A DNA stretch of 64,000 nucleotides from CBDDEI01 sp965226775 (GTDB taxonomy: Bacteria; Chloroflexota; Dehalococcoidia; SHYD01), in assembly GCA_965226775.1 (NCBI GenBank), contig CBDDEI010000002.1, positions 1,240,001 to 1,304,000 on the forward strand. The letters run 5' to 3'. The notes under the pieces are model-generated. The model was not told the DNA's origin. It worked only from the letters and a program-made list of their open reading frames with translations, and searched no databases. The translations under genes were made by a program, and so were the position numbers. The first letter of the stretch is position 1; every line of letters begins with the position of its first letter. Shown here one piece after another: positions 43,157 through 51,329 of this stretch.

Positions 43157-43232
43157 GTCATTCTCAGGGAAGCGAAAGAGCTCTATCGTGTTCCGGTTTC
43201 GCTTCTCAGCCGCCTTTGCCCCTTAGAATGAC
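43157..43232. repeat. MITE-like repeat with ends GTCATTCT...AGAATGAC
   Basis: A 76-base element with 8-bp perfect terminal inverted repeats lies between converging genes. It shares its ends with the element at 44683-44768, and its interior has related AGCGAA/TTCGCT pieces. It has no coding capacity. Confidence 0.6.
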
Positions 43233-43240
43233 ATTGTGCC

Positions 43241-43684
43241 TTACAGGGCCTTTACTGCCTCCAGCACCTCATCCACGTGGCCGTCCACCTTCACCTCGTT
43301 GAAGACGCTCTTTACCATGCCGTCCGCGCCCAGGATATAGGTGGTGCGCATTGCGCTGCCGCTGTCGCGCTTAATGCCAAGCTGCTCAATAAGCATGCCG
43401 CCTTCGTCTGAAAGGATGGGGAAGGTGGCGCCGCAGTGGTCGGCGTGGGTCTTCTGGGCTGACACCGGGTCTATGCTAATGCCCACGATCTTGGTGTTGA
43501 GCGCATCAAACTCGCCACGGCGGCTACCAAACTCCGTGGTTTCGCGCACGCAGCCGGGAGTCATCGCTTTTGGGTAGAAGAAGACAACCAGGTTGTCGCT
43601 GCCCTGATACTCTTGAAGCTTTACTTGATTACCTTCGTGGGATTCACCCATGAATTCGGGGAATGAGTCGCCTACATTGCTCAT
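43241..43684 (-). CDS. bcp: Thioredoxin-dependent peroxiredoxin, Bcp/PrxQ type
   Basis: A 147-residue peroxidase that reduces peroxides. FYPKAMTPGCVRETTEF (residues 36-52) carries the peroxidatic Cys; the adjacent resolving Cys of typical Bcp (CxxxxC) is absent, but another Cys lies in HADHCGATFPILSD. VGISIDPVSAQKTH and MRTTYILGADG are the expected following strands. It is monocistronic, converging on the globin gene across the MITE-like repeat. Confidence 0.9.
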   Translation of the reverse strand: MSNVGDSFPEFMGESHEGNQVKLQEYQGSDNLVVFFYPKAMTPGCVRETTEFGSRRGEFDALNTKIVGISIDPVSAQKTHADHCGATFPILSDEGGMLIEQLGIKRDSGSAMRTTYILGADGMVKSVFNEVKVDGHVDEVLEAVKAL

Positions 43685-43799
43685 TGTGGTGTGTCCTTTC
43701 TGGGCTGTTGTTGGCCAGGCATAATGCTAGGTGGCATTATGATACCGTTTTTAGTTGGTTTATCCAACGTACTAAGTGCGCGCAACTATAAGGAGCAGG

Positions 43800-44186
43800 A
43801 TGGGTTTGACAGGCGGATTGGTGCAGCGATGGCAGACCGCCGCCCGCGCCCTGAAGCGTGAACTGTACGCGCTTTACCTGGCCAGCCGTGACCCGCGCAC
43901 GCCCTGGTATGCCAAGGCGGCGATTGCGGGCGTGCTGGCCTATGCTCTGAGCCCCATTGACCTTATTCCCGACTTTATTCCCGTTCTCGGCTACCTGGAT
44001 GACCTAGTGCTGCTGCCGGCCGGTATTTGGGTGGCGCTGCGCCTCATCCCCCCAGCGGTGATGGCGGAAAGTCGCGCACGGGCGGAGGAAGCGGTGCGGC
44101 TGCCTGCGAGCAAGGCAGGTCTAATCGTTGTCTTAGGCTTGTGGGCGTTCTCTGCGCTGCTTCTGCTAAAGCTCTTTGTTTTCTAG
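43800..44186 (+). CDS. YkvA/DUF1232 family membrane protein
   Basis: A 128-residue protein from the ATG at 43800, which has AAGGAGC upstream. The central YAKAAIAGVLAYALSPIDLI and PDFIPVLGYLDDLVLLP form the DUF1232 signature, and the C-terminal helix is LIVVLGLWAFSALLLLKLF. Its function is unknown. It is close to the next VOC gene (31 bases) and may be transcribed with it. Confidence 0.88.
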   Translation: MGLTGGLVQRWQTAARALKRELYALYLASRDPRTPWYAKAAIAGVLAYALSPIDLIPDFIPVLGYLDDLVLLPAGIWVALRLIPPAVMAESRARAEEAVRLPASKAGLIVVLGLWAFSALLLLKLFVF

Positions 44187-44217
44187 CTAAGCACTACCAA
44201 CGAAGACGGAGGATGAG

Positions 44218-44601
44218 ATGATTAGCAATATCAACACGGTTGCGGTCTATGTGACCGACCAGCAACGGGCGCTGGCGTTCTACACCCAGAAACTAGGCTT
44301 CCAAGTGCGCTTTCGCGCTTCTATGGGTCCGGAGGCGGATTGGATTGAGCTGGTAGCGCCGGGCGCCCAGACCGCGCTAGTCATCTACCCGCGCTCCCTG
44401 ATGGAGGACTGGTCGGAACGCAAGCCGTCCATCGTCTTCCGGTGCGAGGACGTAGAGAAGACCTATCAGGAGCTGTCCGATAAGGGCGTGCAGTTCATGG
44501 GCGAACCGCAAAAGATGGTGTGGGGTGTCTACGCACAGTTCACGGATGAGGATGAGAACCAGTTTCTCCTAATGTCGCCGGTGGAGGGCGTAAGCGCGTA
44601 A
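44218..44601 (+). CDS. VOC family protein (glyoxalase-like)
   Basis: A 127-residue vicinal oxygen chelate protein with NTVAVYVTDQQRALAFYTQKLGF at the N-terminus, WIELVAPGAQTALVIYP, VFRCEDVEKTY and the end QFTDEDENQFLLM. The pattern resembles the glyoxalase/bleomycin-resistance group often seen in soil and marine bacteria. The Gln and Glu near the end fit metal coordination. Its substrate is unknown. Confidence 0.85.
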   Translation: MISNINTVAVYVTDQQRALAFYTQKLGFQVRFRASMGPEADWIELVAPGAQTALVIYPRSLMEDWSERKPSIVFRCEDVEKTYQELSDKGVQFMGEPQKMVWGVYAQFTDEDENQFLLMSPVEGVSA

Positions 44602-44682
44602 GCTGCGTCGTTGACCGCGTTACGCTGCGTGGTACACTTTGCAACAAGCGCCACGGCTACTGAGAAAGTCTTTCGTATCAGT

Positions 44683-44768
44683 GTCATTCTGAGGAATGTG
44701 GCGAAGAAGAAACCACCTGATATTGCTGGTAAAGCGCTCGTTGGATTCTTTGCCCCTCTTAGAATGAC
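44683..44768. repeat. MITE-like repeat with ends GTCATTCTGAGG...TTAGAATGAC
   Basis: An 86-base element with 8-bp perfect terminal inverted repeats identical to those at 43157-43232, lying just upstream of the DUF1802 gene. It contains GAAGAAGAAACC in the middle and no open frame. Confidence 0.6.
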
Positions 44769-44810
44769 ATGAAAAGGCGCAGTTAAGGCAACGCCTCTCG
44801 CAGGGGAGAG

Positions 44811-45428
44811 ATGATCATGCTACAGACACTCATCAAAGATGCACTCAAAGAATGGGCCGTCACGATCCGTGCGCTGGACCAGGGCGAGCAAGTCTTGCTT
44901 CTTCGTAAAGGCGGCATCAGAGAGAAGGAATTCAAGATCCAGCATGATGAGTTCCTCTTTTATCCCACCTACGAGCACCAGAAGAGCGACCTGCTAAAGC
45001 CTGAGTATCAGCAAGACTTAGTGGAAACACTGGCCCCTTGGGGCGGCGTAGTACCCTCGGCGTCACCGCCGGAGGTGGCCTTCACCCACTACGCCCAAGT
45101 GGATGAGGTCATGGAGACCATGGATCCTCAGGCGGTGGAGGCCCTCTCGCCACACTACATCTGGACTACGGGCTACGCTGAAAAGCGGCTCTACTGGCGG
45201 CCGTTCAAGCCGCTGGAGGTCATCTTTGTGCGGGTGTTCCGCTTGGCTCAGCCCGCAAGGGTGCCGGTAACCCCGTACTTTCTCGGCTGCAAGTCATGGG
45301 TCGATCTACCGGAAGGCGTTTCGCTGGAGGGTAGTGTGCCCGTCATTGAGGAATCGGCGTACCGCGCAAAAGTAGAGATGGTAAAGGCTTCTTTGAGCAC
45401 GTTGCGAGAGCAGCAGGGGCAGGGCTAG
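44811..45428 (+). CDS. DUF1802 family protein
   Basis: A 205-residue protein with LIKDALKEWAVTIRALDQGEQVLLLRKGGI and HDEFLFYPTYEHQ, typical of DUF1802 (an uncharacterised family of cyanobacteria, Firmicutes and Chloroflexota). The later half has YAEKRLYWRPFKPLEVIFVRVF. The start at 44811 or 44817 follows GGGGAGAG. A PAC2 gene follows 50 bases on, so the two may form a unit. Confidence 0.82.
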   Translation: MIMLQTLIKDALKEWAVTIRALDQGEQVLLLRKGGIREKEFKIQHDEFLFYPTYEHQKSDLLKPEYQQDLVETLAPWGGVVPSASPPEVAFTHYAQVDEVMETMDPQAVEALSPHYIWTTGYAEKRLYWRPFKPLEVIFVRVFRLAQPARVPVTPYFLGCKSWVDLPEGVSLEGSVPVIEESAYRAKVEMVKASLSTLREQQGQG

Positions 45429-45478
45429 GCATGAGGGTGTTCCTTGCAATGCCCCCTGCCATTTGCTAGCATGACGTT

Positions 45479-46360
45479 ATGGAAATAGGTGCATTCACTC
45501 TCAACGAACCCGTCCCTGAGCTTAAGAACCCCCATGCGCTGGTGATGCTCCGTCCCTGGGTGGACGTGGGCAGCGTAGGCGCAATGGCCCTCGGCGAGCT
45601 ACAGAAGTCCCTTGATGCTCAGCCCATGGGCCAGTTGACTCGTCCCGGCGCATTCTTTGATTTCACACGCTACCGCCCGATGAGCTTCTTCAAAGACGGC
45701 CAGCGCGAGATAGAGATTCCGAACAGCTCCCTGCTGTACGCTAAGCAGCCGGAGAGCCACGACATCATCTTCATGCGCCTGCTGGAGCCCCATAACAACG
45801 GCGAGGAATACATGGAGAGCGTGCTCCAGGTCTTGGAGCACTTCCAAGTAGTGCGCTACGCAACGGTTGGCGGCATGTATGACATGGTGCCCCACACGCG
45901 GCCGTTGCTGATTAGCGGCACATCCTCTGACCCGTTGATACAAGAGCGGCTAACCCGCTTTGGCGCCCGTCAGAGCCGATACGAGGGTCCGACATCTATC
46001 CTCACGCTGCTGCCCCAGAAGATGCTCCAGCGTGGCAAGGAGACCCTAAGCATGCTGGTGCGCCTGCCCCAGTACGCGCCGTTAGAGGAAGACTTTGCGG
46101 GAACCCTTCGGGTACTTGAAGTGCTGTGCGACATCTACGAGATGCCCCTGGACCTGACCGAACTCCGGAAGAAGGCCGAAGACCAGAACCAGCAGATCAG
46201 CATTGCGGTTGAGGGCAACCAGCAGCTCAAGCGGGCGCTGGTGCGGTTGGAGGAGCGCTACGATTCCCGTGCAGCGCGACGCCAGTTGCAAGAGCCTCCC
46301 CAAGAGCCGACCCCGCTGCCGCCCTCTATAGAAGAGTTCCTGCGGGAACTCAACCCCTAA
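45479..46360 (+). CDS. PAC2 family protein (proteasome assembly chaperone-like)
   Basis: A 293-residue protein of the PAC2 superfamily. RPWVDVGSVGAMALGELQ, FFDFTRYRPM, FMRLLEPHNNGEEYMESVL, VGGMYDMVPHTRPLLISG and YEGPTSILTLL are the conserved blocks. In actinobacteria and Chloroflexota such proteins are conserved but without a known partner. The C-terminal 60 residues are charged and end in a proline-rich stretch (PPQEPTPLPP). A good promoter is not seen; transcription probably comes through DUF1802. Confidence 0.78.
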   Translation: MEIGAFTLNEPVPELKNPHALVMLRPWVDVGSVGAMALGELQKSLDAQPMGQLTRPGAFFDFTRYRPMSFFKDGQREIEIPNSSLLYAKQPESHDIIFMRLLEPHNNGEEYMESVLQVLEHFQVVRYATVGGMYDMVPHTRPLLISGTSSDPLIQERLTRFGARQSRYEGPTSILTLLPQKMLQRGKETLSMLVRLPQYAPLEEDFAGTLRVLEVLCDIYEMPLDLTELRKKAEDQNQQISIAVEGNQQLKRALVRLEERYDSRAARRQLQEPPQEPTPLPPSIEEFLRELNP

Positions 46361-46371
46361 CCTCAAAGTAC

Positions 46372-46455
46372 ATGGCCGGGGAACCAGCCCCTAGACCTGT
46401 CGCGCGGGTCATACTTCTTGACGAAGAAGACCGGATCCTCTTGCTCTATCTTTAG
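46372..46455 (+). pseudogene. Nudix hydrolase remnant (5' stub only)
   Basis: From ATG 46372 the frame reads MAGEPAPRPVARVILLDEED then RILLLYL before a TAG. VARVILLDEEDRILLL is the opening beta strand of Nudix hydrolases, but no Nudix box follows in any frame before rlmN. It is therefore a truncated gene left over from deletion. It is too short for ORF-based detection; assignment rests on 27 codons. Confidence 0.45.
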
Positions 46456-46519
46456 GTAGAGGATTTAGCCTGAGCAGCCGGCGTATTCGCAAGTAGAGGA
46501 AGTCCCTGCTTAATCGGCG

Positions 46520-47635
46520 CTAACGCAGCGCCCCCGCTTGTTCTCGCGCCCTAAGCTGACCGCACGCCGCCTGGATCTCCATCCCCTGGGTGTCCCGCAA
46601 CGTGGCGGGGATGTGCAGGCGTTGCAACTCCTGGCTGAAGGCACGGATGCGTTCCATTGAGGGCCGTTTGAATGCCCCCTCCGATGTGGGATTCACGGGG
46701 ATCAGGTTCACGTGGCAGAGCAAGCCCTTCAGTAGTTGAGCGAGTTGCCGCGCCTGCAGCAGACTGTCGTTGACGCCTGCCAGCAGCACATATTCGAAGG
46801 TGACGCGACGTTTGGTCTGCGCAAGGTAGCCCTTACACGCGGTGATGAGCTCGGCCAGCGGGTACTTCTGGTTGACGGGCATGATCTCACTGCGAAGTTC
46901 ATCGGTAGGGGCATGGAGGGAGATAGCCAGCCCCACCTGTGGCGATTCAATGGCAAAGCGGCCAATCTCCGGCACCAGACCCACCGTGGAGACAGTGATG
47001 TGGCGCGCTCCTAGCCCTACGCCCCAGGTCGCGTTCAGGGCCCCGATGGCTCCCTGGACAGCCGCGTAGTTGGCAAAGGGCTCGCCCATGCCCATGAAGA
47101 CCACATTGGTCAGTTGCCGCTCCCGTGTCTCCGCTGCGCGTTCCTGGGATGACCCAAGGAAATGCACCACCTGCTCCACAATCTCGCCCGTAGTGAGGTT
47201 GCGGCCATAGCCCATCTGACCCGTGGCACAGAACTTGCAGCCGTAGGCGCAGCCCGCCTGGCTGGAGATGCAGAGGGTGGTGCGCATCCTGCCGCCGCTG
47301 GCAGGATGCCGCATATGCACCGACTCGATGACGCCGCCGTCGTGGAGCTTGAAGGTGACTTTGCGTGTCCAGCCGTCCGGAGAGCGTTCATCCTGGGACG
47401 TCGTTAGCGCGCGCAAGGAAAAGGCATCGTTCAGCAGGGCGCGTAGCGCGGCGGGCAAGTTGGACATTGCCTGGTAGGAGGATGCGCCCCGATACGCCCA
47501 TTGCAGCACCTGATCGGCTCGGTAGCGCGGCTGACCGTGCTCCACTAGCCAGTCGCCAAGCTGCTGGGGTGTCGTGTCAAAGAGACTGGGCCTGGCTGTC
47601 CCAAGGGGCGCGGAAAGTATGCTTGATTCGGTCAT
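46520..47635 (-). CDS. rlmN: 23S rRNA (adenine-2503-C2)-methyltransferase RlmN
   Basis: Radical SAM methyltransferase for A2503 of 23S rRNA and A37 of some tRNAs. The iron-sulfur motif is CAYGCKFC, followed by GQMGYGRNLTTGEIVEQV, VFMGMGEPFANY and ISLHAPTDELR; the late NLIPVNP region matches too. An ATG at 47665 also exists with a strong Shine-Dalgarno, but that ribosome site lies inside a hairpin resembling the terminator of the preceding gene. The start at 47635 (MTESSILS) is therefore preferred. It yields 371 residues, somewhat longer than the usual 340-370. Confidence 0.93.
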   Translation of the reverse strand: MTESSILSAPLGTARPSLFDTTPQQLGDWLVEHGQPRYRADQVLQWAYRGASSYQAMSNLPAALRALLNDAFSLRALTTSQDERSPDGWTRKVTFKLHDGGVIESVHMRHPASGGRMRTTLCISSQAGCAYGCKFCATGQMGYGRNLTTGEIVEQVVHFLGSSQERAAETRERQLTNVVFMGMGEPFANYAAVQGAIGALNATWGVGLGARHITVSTVGLVPEIGRFAIESPQVGLAISLHAPTDELRSEIMPVNQKYPLAELITACKGYLAQTKRRVTFEYVLLAGVNDSLLQARQLAQLLKGLLCHVNLIPVNPTSEGAFKRPSMERIRAFSQELQRLHIPATLRDTQGMEIQAACGQLRAREQAGALR

Positions 47636-47647
47636 AGATCCATTAGA

Positions 47648-47675
47648 ACACAAAGGAGGAGGCATGTGCCCCCTC
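47648..47675 (-). terminator. Probable terminator of the YugP-type protease gene
   Basis: On the minus strand AAGGAGGGGGCA and TGCCTCCTCCTT form a stem with one mismatch, followed by TGTGTT. It hides the alternative ribosome site of rlmN, so it could also act as a translational switch. Confidence 0.5.
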
Positions 47676-47694
47676 CTTGCTTATGCCGAGTGGG

Positions 47695-48387
47695 TTAGTC
47701 GTCTCCGCCCATGCCGATGGCGTGGAAGGCAAAGTACAACAGTTGCGCCGTGGCCTGCACCAGCGCAGCCAAGTAGGTGAAGGCTGCGGCGTTCAGCACC
47801 GCCTCGGTAGCTGAGAACTCCTGGGTGGTTACCATCCCATTGGTGCGCAACATCGCGCGGGCACGGCGGCTGGCGTCCAATTCCACCGGCAACGTGACCA
47901 GGTGGAAGGCCACCGCTCCGGCAAAGAACACCACTGCGGCCCAGACCAGGCCCACAATCTGGAAGAAGAAGCCGGCCAAGAAGAGCCAGGGCGCCAAGGA
48001 CGAGCCGAAGTTGACCGCGGGCACCAGGCTGCTGCGGAGTTGCATGGGCGGATAGGCCTGCGCGTCTTGCAGCGCATGGCCCACCTCATGCGCGACGATC
48101 CCCAGTGACGCTATGGATGGTGTCTGGTAGACGTCGGGGGAGAGCCGCAAGGTCTTGGTAGTCGGGTCGTAGTGGTCGGAAAGCTCGCCGTGGCTAACCT
48201 CTACGGTCACATTGTGGAGGCCGTTGGCGTACAGCAGCCTATCGGCAACTTCTGCGCCGGTCAGCCGGTTGATGTTGGCCTCCTTGGCATATTTGCTATA
48301 GGTAGACTTCATCCTCTGCTGGGCGTAAAGCATGACGAGTATTGGGGGTATGGCAAACAGGAGCCACAGCGGGTCAAAGAACAACAT
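47695..48387 (-). CDS. YugP-type membrane zinc metallopeptidase
   Basis: A 230-residue membrane protease. The zinc site is GIVAHEVGHALQDAQ (HExxH, about residues 92-106) and a membrane helix opens the protein (LLFAIPPILVMLYAQQ). Two further helices follow (LVPAVNFGSSLAPWLFLAG and IVGLVWAAVVFFAGAVAF), and ATEAVLNAAAFTYLAA and the end fit the family. Its substrate is unknown. It lies between fmt and rlmN on the same strand. Confidence 0.9.
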   Translation of the reverse strand: MLFFDPLWLLFAIPPILVMLYAQQRMKSTYSKYAKEANINRLTGAEVADRLLYANGLHNVTVEVSHGELSDHYDPTTKTLRLSPDVYQTPSIASLGIVAHEVGHALQDAQAYPPMQLRSSLVPAVNFGSSLAPWLFLAGFFFQIVGLVWAAVVFFAGAVAFHLVTLPVELDASRRARAMLRTNGMVTTQEFSATEAVLNAAAFTYLAALVQATAQLLYFAFHAIGMGGDD

Positions 48388-48485
48388 TCTCTCTTACCTC
48401 CGTCTCCCTCTATCAGGGGCATTGCACTGGTCAGCAGGACTGGCCTGCCCTATGTATCTATTTTACGGGCACTCTTTTTTACCTA

Positions 48486-49439
48486 TCAACCGGCTTCTGA
48501 GTTCCCAAGACGGCTTCCGATGAAGCCCTGCGCGCCGCGAGCGAACTCTTCGATAGGTAGGGCGCGCTTGCCTTGAAGTTGCACGGTCCGGAGTTCCAAG
48601 AGCCCTTGGCCGGTTTCGACCACGATTGCGCCCGCGCGTTGCACCACAAGCCGGGCGTCCCTGACGGGCCGGGAGCGTGGGAAGTGGACAGGATGGTAAG
48701 CTGCTGGCCTTTCCAGGTAGTGGACGTGCCGGGCCAGGGCTGGTAGGCGCGCACCTTGCGGGCGACGATCTCCGCGGGCTCCTGCCAGTTGATGCGGCTG
48801 TCCTCTTTGGAGAGGAAGACGGGTGGTAGAGGCCAGCGTCTCGTCTTGGAGCTGCGGCGTGAGGCTGCCTTGCGTCCATGGCTCAATGGTGTCGACCAGC
48901 AGGTCCGCCCCAAACTCGGCCAGCTTGCTGGTGAGGCTGGCAGTGGTGTCGTGCTCATTGATGGGGAAGCGGCGCTGCGTTAAGAGGGGGCCGGTATCCA
49001 TCCCTGCGTCCATGAGCATGATGGTCACGCCGGTCTCAGTGTCGCCGGCCAAGAGTGCTCCAACTATGGGTGCAGGCCCCCGATGACGCGGCAGCAGGGA
49101 GGGGTGTACGTTCAGCCCGCCATAGCGGGGGATGTCCAGCACTGGTTGCGGCAGGATGAGGCCGTAGGCGGCCAGCACCAGCATATCCGGAGCATGGGCG
49201 CGCAGCTCTTCCTGCGCCTCCGGCCGTCGCAAGGAGCGCGGCTGGTAGACCGGCAGGCCGTGCTCTAGTGCTACGCGCTTCACCGGCGTGGGCGCGGGCT
49301 GACCGGAGCGCCCAGCGGGCCGGTCCGGCTGTGTGTAGACGGCTACTATTTCATAATCGCGTTCGATCAGCCGTTCCAGCGTTGGGACACTAAATAGCGG
49401 CGTTCCTAAGAAGACTATACGTAAATCTTGCGTTGGCAC
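48486..49439 (-). pseudogene. fmt: Methionyl-tRNA formyltransferase Fmt, two compensating frameshifts
   Basis: Transfers a formyl group from 10-formyl-THF to initiator methionyl-tRNA. The N-terminal domain is intact: RIVFLGTPLFSVPTLERLIE, NVHPSLLPRHRGPAPIVGAL and MLMDAGMDTGPLL are classic. Near 48825 the conserved sequence leaves this frame (PPVFLSKEDSRINWQEPAEI continues in the next one) and returns near 48650 (LVVQRAGAIVVETGQGLLEL). A one-base insertion and a one-base deletion would do this. About 58 codons would be scrambled while the frame stays open to 48486. The start is GTG at 49439. For a near-essential enzyme this suggests sequence errors. Confidence 0.85.
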
Positions 49440-49538
49440 TCTTTTATTGACCTCGTATTAAGACTATTATACAGACCAGCAACAATCTTTCTTTCTTTTA
49501 GGTATTGCGTGGCTTGACAGGGCATGCTAGGATATTTC

Positions 49539-49552
49539 AGAACGCATGTGTT
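49539..49552 (+). promoter_or_regulatory. Candidate LexA (SOS) box upstream of recA
   Basis: GAACGCATGTGT matches the Gram-positive/actinobacterial LexA pattern GAAC-RNRY-GTTY with one departure. It lies 18-30 bases before the recA start, beside the upstream TTGACA at 49514. Confidence 0.3.
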
Positions 49553-49569
49553 GATTAAGGAGCGATGAT

Positions 49570-50607
49570 ATGGTAAACGAACGAGCGAGAGCACTGCAGG
49601 ACGCGATACTTCGCATCGAGAAGGATTTCGGCAAGGGCTCCATCATGAAACTGGGGGAGCGCACTGGCGACGGGACTATAGACGCCATCTCAACTGGCTC
49701 TCTAACCCTAGACTTAGCGTTGGGCATCGGGGGGATTCCCCGTGGCCGGGTGACCGAGGTTTATGGCCCTGAGTCTGCCGGCAAGTCCACTCTGGCCCAG
49801 CACATCTTGGCGGAAGCTCAGGCGGCGGGCGGGACGGTAGCTTACATTGATGTTGAGCACGCGCTCGACTCCTCTTACGCGGCGCGCTGCGGCGTCAATG
49901 TGGACGATATGTATATCTCCCAGCCGGACACCGGCGAGGAAGCGTTGGAGATTGCCGAGACCTTGGTGCGGTCTGCCGCGCTGCACGCACTCGTTGTAGA
50001 CAGCGTGGCGGCGCTGGTGCCCAGGGCCGAGCTGGAGGGCGATATGGGCGATCCGCAGATGGGTCTCCAGGCGCGCCTCATGTCCCAGGCGCTGCGCAAG
50101 CTCACCGGCGCAATCAGCAAGACCAACACCGCGGTAATCTTCATCAATCAGCTTCGGGAGAAGGTGGGCGTGGTCTTTGGCAATCCAGAAGTAACTCCCG
50201 GCGGCCGGGCGTTGAAGTTCTACAGCTCAGTACGCATAGAGATTCGCCGGTCGGAAGCGCTGAAGCAGGGCACGCAGGTGGTGGGCAACCGGGTGAAGAC
50301 CCGAGTGGTCAAGAACAAGGTTGCGCCGCCCTTCCGCACTGCGGAGTTTGATATTCTCTTCAACCACGGCATCAGCAAAGAGGGCGACATCATCGACCTT
50401 GGCGTTGAGCTGGGTGTTATCAAGAAAAGCGGCGCGTTCTTCAGCTACGGGGAGGCCCGGCTGGGCCAGGGCCGTGAGAACGTGCGCGACTTCCTCGTGA
50501 AGCACAAGGATCTGAGCCAGGAACTGGAGCAGATTATCCGAGCCAATGGCGCTGGCGCTGTGCCCGTTGCCGTTATTCCCAGCGGTGCTGAGGACGACGA
50601 AGCATAG
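49570..50607 (+). CDS. recA: Recombinase RecA
   Basis: ATP-dependent strand-exchange protein for homologous recombination and SOS induction. It has 345 residues. Walker A is GPESAGKST (66-74), Walker B LVVDSVAAL, with VPRAELEGDMGD and NQLREKVGVVFGNPE. The C-terminal tail is acidic (SGAEDDEA). Shine-Dalgarno AAGGAGCGA precedes the ATG. Bases 49440-49569 are AT-rich and separate it from the divergent fmt. recX follows by 33 bases. Confidence 0.97.
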   Translation: MVNERARALQDAILRIEKDFGKGSIMKLGERTGDGTIDAISTGSLTLDLALGIGGIPRGRVTEVYGPESAGKSTLAQHILAEAQAAGGTVAYIDVEHALDSSYAARCGVNVDDMYISQPDTGEEALEIAETLVRSAALHALVVDSVAALVPRAELEGDMGDPQMGLQARLMSQALRKLTGAISKTNTAVIFINQLREKVGVVFGNPEVTPGGRALKFYSSVRIEIRRSEALKQGTQVVGNRVKTRVVKNKVAPPFRTAEFDILFNHGISKEGDIIDLGVELGVIKKSGAFFSYGEARLGQGRENVRDFLVKHKDLSQELEQIIRANGAGAVPVAVIPSGAEDDEA

Positions 50608-50640
50608 GGACAAAAAGCCAGTTCTAGCCCATTCAAGAGC

Positions 50641-51297
50641 ATGCACTCCATCACTGCGCTAATCTCCCAGCCTCGTCGGGCTAAGATAGACCTCTACCTG
50701 GATGGGGAGCTGGCCTTCACCATCGCGCGGAAGCTGGCTAGGGAGAACGGCGTCTTTGTTGGTAAGAACCTCTCGGATCAGCAAGTCCGGGAGCTGCAGG
50801 ACCAGGAAGAGATGCGCGCCGCGCTAGACGCCGCGTACCGCTATCTAGCCTACGGTTCTCGCAGCGAGTCTGAGATGCGCATCCGGCTGCGTCGTAAGGG
50901 TGTGTTGCCCAACACCCTGGAGAAGGCCATCGTGCGGCTGCGGGAGTTGCGGCTACTGGATGATGCCGCGTTCGCGCAGCAATGGGTGGAACATCGCGCT
51001 ACCAGCAACCCCCGGGGACGACGCCTCGTGCAGTGGGAGCTCCGCCAGAAGGGCATCCAGCAAGTGGTGGCGGAGGAGTCCGTCCAAGTGATGGATGATG
51101 AAGAGGGCGCGTATAAGGCGGCGGAGCGGCGCGCGGCCAGGTCCCGGGCGCAGAACTACCCAGAGTTCCGTAAGCGGCTGGGCGACTTCCTGGTTCGCCG
51201 GGGTTTTGGCTATGCCGTGGCGGAGCGGACGGTCGCCCGTCTCTGGAAAGAGCGTCAGGGAGAAGAGGCTGCCGCCAACGCCCGCTCTGACGTATGA
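50641..51297 (+). CDS. recX: Regulatory protein RecX
   Basis: A 218-residue RecX-type inhibitor of RecA filaments. The N-terminus ALISQPRRAKIDLYLDGELAF and the three helical repeats (RYLAYGSRSESEMRIRLRRKG, RLRELRLLDDAAFAQQWV, YPEFRKRLGDFLVRRGFGY) are typical. Its place directly after recA is the usual arrangement. The C-terminal end is alanine-rich and less conserved. Confidence 0.92.
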   Translation: MHSITALISQPRRAKIDLYLDGELAFTIARKLARENGVFVGKNLSDQQVRELQDQEEMRAALDAAYRYLAYGSRSESEMRIRLRRKGVLPNTLEKAIVRLRELRLLDDAAFAQQWVEHRATSNPRGRRLVQWELRQKGIQQVVAEESVQVMDDEEGAYKAAERRAARSRAQNYPEFRKRLGDFLVRRGFGYAVAERTVARLWKERQGEEAAANARSDV

Positions 51298-51329
51298 TGT
51301 GACACAGTAATTCACTTTAAGAGAGCAGC

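Noticed and set aside
49514..49542. TTGACA-based promoter of recA
   Set aside because: No acceptable -10 hexamer lies 16-18 bases downstream of the TTGACA.
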